DNA of 6,916 nucleotides from contig CAMDMH010000162.1 of assembly GCA_945901835.1 (NCBI GenBank), positions 1 through 6,916 of the forward strand. The letters run 5' to 3'. Every line of letters starts with the position of its first letter. Position 1 is the stretch's first letter. This stretch comes from Devosia equisanguinis. GTDB taxonomy: Bacteria > Pseudomonadota > Alphaproteobacteria > Rhizobiales > Hyphomicrobiaceae. Positions 4,262 to 6,916 of the stretch are shown here, one piece after another. Below the pieces are notes generated by a model. That model was not told where the DNA came from. It did not search any database and saw only the letters and a list, made by a program, of their open reading frames with translations. Both the position numbers and the translations under genes were made by a program.

Positions 4262-5422
4262 ATGCGACGCATCGCAATGCCGGAACGCGCCTTCTGGCGC
4301 CAGCGCGCCAAGGATCTGGGCTTCGCGTTTCACTCACCCAATGGCGAGGTCTATTGGGACGAGAGCGCCTGCTATGCGTTCACGCTGCCCGAAATCGAAT
4401 CCGAAATCGAAGACCCCGCGCAAGACCTCGAACACCTCTGCACGTCGGCCGTAGCCCGCATCGCCGGTGACGACCGCCTTTTGCAGCGCATGGCCGTGCC
4501 GCGCTCGGCATGGGAATTGATCCGTCAGAGCTGGCGTCGCAACGATCCTTCGATCTATGGGCGCTTCGATTTCTCCTATGCGGGAAATGGGCCAGCGAAG
4601 CTCCTCGAATACAACGCAGACACTCCGACCTCGCTCTACGAAGCCGCAGCCTTCCAGTGGTTCTGGCTCGAGGACCAGGTCGCCGCCGGCAAGCTCCCGC
4701 AGGGGACCGACCAGTTCAATTCGATCCACGACAAGCTCGTCGCCCGTTTCGCGGAGCTGTCCGGCCAGGGCGCGCTCTATCTGACGACCGTCGCCGACAA
4801 TACCGAGGACCGCGGCACCGTCGACTATATCGCCGACTGCGCCAGCCAAGGTGGCTCCGAAACGCGCTTCATAGCCATCGGCGACATCGGCATGGGCAAG
4901 GACGGCCAATTCTACGATCTCCAGAACAAGCGCATCGAGCGGCTGTTCAAGCTCTATCCCTGGGAGTGGCTGTTCAACGAGAGCTTCGCCTCCGGCCTCT
5001 CCGTCAGTTACACCGCATTCCTGGAGCCGCCCTGGCGTGCGCTCTTGTCGAACAAGGGCCTGCTCCCCGTGATATGGGAGATGGCGCCCAACCACCGCAA
5101 TCTCCTGCCGGCATACTTCGCCGACGATCCCGCCGCCCGCAAACTCGAAGGCAATTGCGCGGTAAAGCCGCTCTATTCGCGCGAAGGCGCCAACGTCACC
5201 CTCGTCATCGGTGGCCAAACCGTCGATCGAGCCGAGGGCGCATACGGCAAGGAAGGCCACATCGTACAGGGCCTCGCCCCGCTGCCGAACTTCGATGGCA
5301 ACTATCCCGTCATCGGCGCCTGGGTCGTGGCTGGCCAGTCATGCGGCATCGGCATCCGTGAGGATGCCAGCCCGATCACCAAGAACACCTCGCGCTTCGT
5401 GCCTCACATCATCGAAGCGTAG
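4262..5422 (+). CDS. ygiC-like: YgiC-like ATP-grasp enzyme, glutathionylspermidine-synthetase family
   Basis: A 386-residue cytosolic protein of the glutathionylspermidine synthetase C-terminal (ATP-grasp ligase) family, equal in length to E. coli YgiC. It lacks the amidase half of the bifunctional Gsp enzyme. Conserved stretches are FAFHSPNGEVYWDE (21-34), GRFDF (100-104), LLEYNADTPTSLYEA (114-128), EDRGTVDYI (182-190), YPWEWLF (232-238), ALLSNKGLLPVIWE (260-273), KPLYSREGANV (302-312), GAWVVAGQSCGIGIRED (352-368) and TKNTSRFVPHII (373-384). The acidic and asparagine positions expected for Mg-ATP (E116, N118, E367) and the basic ones (K302, R307) are present, so ligase activity is plausible. 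Family enzymes join a carboxylate to an amine using ATP, but the natural substrate of YgiC types is unsettled; calling it a glutathionylspermidine synthase would be over-precise. Three bases separate it from the small YgiB-like gene. M6 (4277) is an alternative start. Confidence 0.9.
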   Translation: MRRIAMPERAFWRQRAKDLGFAFHSPNGEVYWDESACYAFTLPEIESEIEDPAQDLEHLCTSAVARIAGDDRLLQRMAVPRSAWELIRQSWRRNDPSIYGRFDFSYAGNGPAKLLEYNADTPTSLYEAAAFQWFWLEDQVAAGKLPQGTDQFNSIHDKLVARFAELSGQGALYLTTVADNTEDRGTVDYIADCASQGGSETRFIAIGDIGMGKDGQFYDLQNKRIERLFKLYPWEWLFNESFASGLSVSYTAFLEPPWRALLSNKGLLPVIWEMAPNHRNLLPAYFADDPAARKLEGNCAVKPLYSREGANVTLVIGGQTVDRAEGAYGKEGHIVQGLAPLPNFDGNYPVIGAWVVAGQSCGIGIREDASPITKNTSRFVPHIIEA

Positions 5423-5464
5423 GTCAGGCAGAGCCTTCGCGAAACCCGACGCATCAGCCCGTAG

Positions 5465-5491
5465 GCTGGGTCGAGCAAAGCGCGACCCAGC
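5465..5491. terminator. Palindrome between convergent genes, REP-like terminator
   Basis: GCTGGGTCG (5465-5473) and CGACCCAGC (5483-5491) form a perfect 9-bp stem around the loop AGCAAAGCG. It lies 43 bases after the stop of the YgiC-like gene and its last base is the first base of the TAG complement that ends the monooxygenase gene, so it would serve both converging transcripts. The GTAGG-CTGGGT...ACCCAGC pattern with an AGC-rich loop is like dispersed intergenic palindromes common in Proteobacteria, so it is probably one copy of a genome-wide repeat. No T tract follows. Confidence 0.5.
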
Positions 5492-6810
5492 TATTCCGCT
5501 GCCACTCGGCGCGCCGCCTCCCTCAAAGTGCGCTTCAGGTCGGCAAAATACGGCATGTGCTCGACCTCGATACCGTGCCGCGGCGTATCCTTGTAGGTCT
5601 CGCGAACCCATGCCGCGCGCGCATCGATTTCGTTCAGCATCTCCGGCCGCGATGGCAACTTCGCACGCCCCGCCTCGTGCTCGCTGATCCACCGGCTCTG
5701 CCCCTCCGCGATCCAGTTCAACGCGCTGTCGGAGTTGAGAAAGCCGAGGAAGTAGATGCCGCGCCAGACCGGCGGCACCATCCGCATGTAGAGATCGAGC
5801 CCGTTGTCCTTCGGCGCGATCACGCGGCTATCGACAAAATCGATATCGATGAGATATCCTGTCGCCACGATCAGCGTGTCGAACTCCTCGCTCGTCCCGT
5901 CGCTGAATGCGATCCGCCGGCCTTCGATGCTCTGGATGCCCTGCTTCACGACCACACGCTGATATCGGATGTGATTGACGATGTTGGCATTCGACGTCGC
6001 GTGCACCTTCTTGGCCGTGGCCGGAAACCCGAGCGCCGACATCTCGCCTTGCACGATCCACACGAGCGCACGCACGATCCGGTTGCGCATCGATGCCGGC
6101 ACCCACGGCTTGTAGAGCCCCTTCACGACGTCCCAGAACGGCCGGCCGAAAACGAGCTTCGGGAAGATGAACGCATTCGATCGCGCGACCAGCACCAGAC
6201 GCGGCGTCACGGTCGCCAGATCGCTCGCGATGTCGAGCGCACTGTTGCCGACACCGACGACGCACACGCGCTTTCCCACGAACGGCGCCGGCTCCTTGTA
6301 GTGATGCGAATGCAGATACTCGCCCGTGAACGCATCGCGCAACGCAGGCACCTCCAGCGGCTTCGTCAGATGCCCCGTCGCCACGATCACGCTGTCGTAG
6401 CGTGCAATCTCCCCGCCCGCGATCTCGACCTCCCAGACGGGCTTATCCTCGCTGTAATCGGCGGCCGGCGAAACGCGCTCGACCTTCGTGTTGAAACGTA
6501 TGCGCGGCCTCACCCCGAAGTACTCGGCATAGCGCGCGAGATACCGCGCCATGTCGCGATGCGATGGAAACGGCGGCACGCTCGCCTCGAACTCGAAGTC
6601 CGAAAAGCTCGTCAGGTTCCGCGCGGTGTTGATGTGCAGCGTCGAGTACGCCGACGATCTCCCGTTGTCGTTCTGGAACACCCACATGCCGCCGGCGCGG
6701 CTGCCGATCTCGTAGACCGTCACGTCGAAGCCCGCCTCGAGCATGTGCTTGGCCGCACAGATGCCCGCCGCCCCCGCCCCGATGACAGCTATCGATTTTT
6801 TGAATGTCAT
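5491..6810 (-). CDS. Flavin-containing monooxygenase (FMO type, FAD/NADPH)
   Basis: With the start at 6810 this is 439 residues of a class B flavoprotein monooxygenase. Hallmarks in order are the FAD-binding GAGAAG (11-16), EIGSRAGGMW (34-43), the first VATGH (143-147), the FMO fingerprint F161-x-G163-x-x-x-H167-x-x-x-Y171, the NADPH-binding GVGNSA (186-191) and the second VATGY (315-319). All motifs are intact, so the enzyme should oxygenate a soft nucleophile (N or S) or a ketone using NADPH and O2. The substrate cannot be read. The protein is cytosolic, with no signal peptide. The start at 6810 puts the FAD motif nine residues after KK, as usual, and has AGGGGA 4 bases upstream. A GTG at 6861 with GGAGG 4 bases upstream would add 17 residues that look unlike the family. 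The gene converges on the YgiC-like gene and shares the palindrome at its 3' end. Confidence 0.93.
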   Translation of the reverse strand: MTFKKSIAVIGAGAAGICAAKHMLEAGFDVTVYEIGSRAGGMWVFQNDNGRSSAYSTLHINTARNLTSFSDFEFEASVPPFPSHRDMARYLARYAEYFGVRPRIRFNTKVERVSPAADYSEDKPVWEVEIAGGEIARYDSVIVATGHLTKPLEVPALRDAFTGEYLHSHHYKEPAPFVGKRVCVVGVGNSALDIASDLATVTPRLVLVARSNAFIFPKLVFGRPFWDVVKGLYKPWVPASMRNRIVRALVWIVQGEMSALGFPATAKKVHATSNANIVNHIRYQRVVVKQGIQSIEGRRIAFSDGTSEEFDTLIVATGYLIDIDFVDSRVIAPKDNGLDLYMRMVPPVWRGIYFLGFLNSDSALNWIAEGQSRWISEHEAGRAKLPSRPEMLNEIDARAAWVRETYKDTPRHGIEVEHMPYFADLKRTLREAARRVAAE

Positions 6811-6865
6811 CGCGTCCCCTGAAAAGCGTCTCCCTTCGCTCACGATAGCATCAACTTTCACCCCG

Positions 6866-6870
6866 CCTCC
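6866..6870 (-). promoter_or_regulatory. Strong ribosome-binding site favouring an alternative GTG start for the monooxygenase
   Basis: On the minus strand GGAGG stands 4 bases before GTG at 6861, in frame with the monooxygenase. It is a better match to the anti-Shine-Dalgarno than AGGGGA (6815-6820) before the ATG at 6810. It would give a 456-residue protein with an extra MKVDAIVSEGRRFSGDA, which has no recognised role. Family alignment favours 6810; the ribosome-binding site favours 6861. Confidence 0.4.
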
Positions 6871-6916
6871 ACAGATGCTGCAACCTTTCTGCGTTCCCGG
6901 CCGAGCGACGAGCGAG

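Noticed and set aside
3500..4300. XerCD dif site at the GC-skew flip
   Set aside because: I looked for two 11-base arms around a 6-base centre with a TTATGTTAA-like XerD arm and saw nothing convincing; the skew flip stands without it.
4334..5260. 308-codon open frame on the minus strand opposite the YgiC-like gene
   Set aside because: Every conserved YgiC motif is on the plus strand; the antisense protein is a compositional by-product.
5557..6822. 421-codon open frame on the plus strand opposite the monooxygenase
   Set aside because: Very Arg/His/Asp-rich with no domain; the minus strand has the FAD, NADPH and FMO motifs in correct order.
6862..6916. ECF-type promoter (GGAAC motif on the minus strand) upstream of the monooxygenase
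   Set aside because: GGGAAC is present, but no matching -10 motif (CGTT or similar) lies at the usual distance.

Overview
The window reads like a stretch of a high-GC alphaproteobacterial chromosome, probably Hyphomicrobiales. This rests on the strong preference for G or C at third codon positions, an FNR/FixK-type box, a stand-alone Bug-type solute-binding protein, and short CTAG-bounded palindromic repeats between genes. No rRNA, tRNA or single-copy marker is present, so the placement is an inference.

Layout. (1) 13-792 (+) encodes an ABHD10-like alpha/beta hydrolase. (2) 819-1713 (+) holds an FNR/FixK-like box, a matching -10 candidate and a four-CBS-domain protein made of two tandem Bateman modules. 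(3) Hairpins at 1725-1797 separate this from the minus-strand genes. (4) 1847-2851 (-) encodes an exported Bug/TctC-family solute-binding protein. (5) 2980-3807 (-) holds a DUF547 gene whose signal-peptide region is cut by an in-frame TAG. (6) 3820-3987 holds two foldback elements of about 76-79 bases, lying in opposite orientation between divergent genes. (7) 3989-5422 (+) is a compact pair, a very small glycine-rich YgiB/DUF1190-like protein and a YgiC-like ATP-grasp (glutathionylspermidine-synthetase-like) enzyme, 3 bases apart. (8) 5465-5491 is a palindrome ending at the stop codon of (9), a flavin-containing monooxygenase at 5491-6810 (-).

The centre of the window is the most interesting part. 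The two foldback elements share one architecture: CTAG ends, a 10-bp outer stem, a TTTT present in one arm only, a 16-bp inner stem and a 20-23 base loop. Where their stems differ in sequence, the opposite arms differ in step. They fill almost the whole divergent promoter region. One abuts the ribosome-binding site of the DUF547 gene. The other touches the reading frame of the small YgiB-like protein, whose membrane helix continues upstream of its first ATG but has no start codon. Both flanking genes therefore look damaged at their 5' ends. By hand count, the plus strand also changes from G-rich to C-rich around this point whichever strand the genes are on, as expected at a replichore boundary or a rearrangement join.

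Apart from the ygiB-ygiC-like pair, the genes form no obvious shared pathway. The window looks like ordinary chromosome around one repeat-rich, partly decayed junction.
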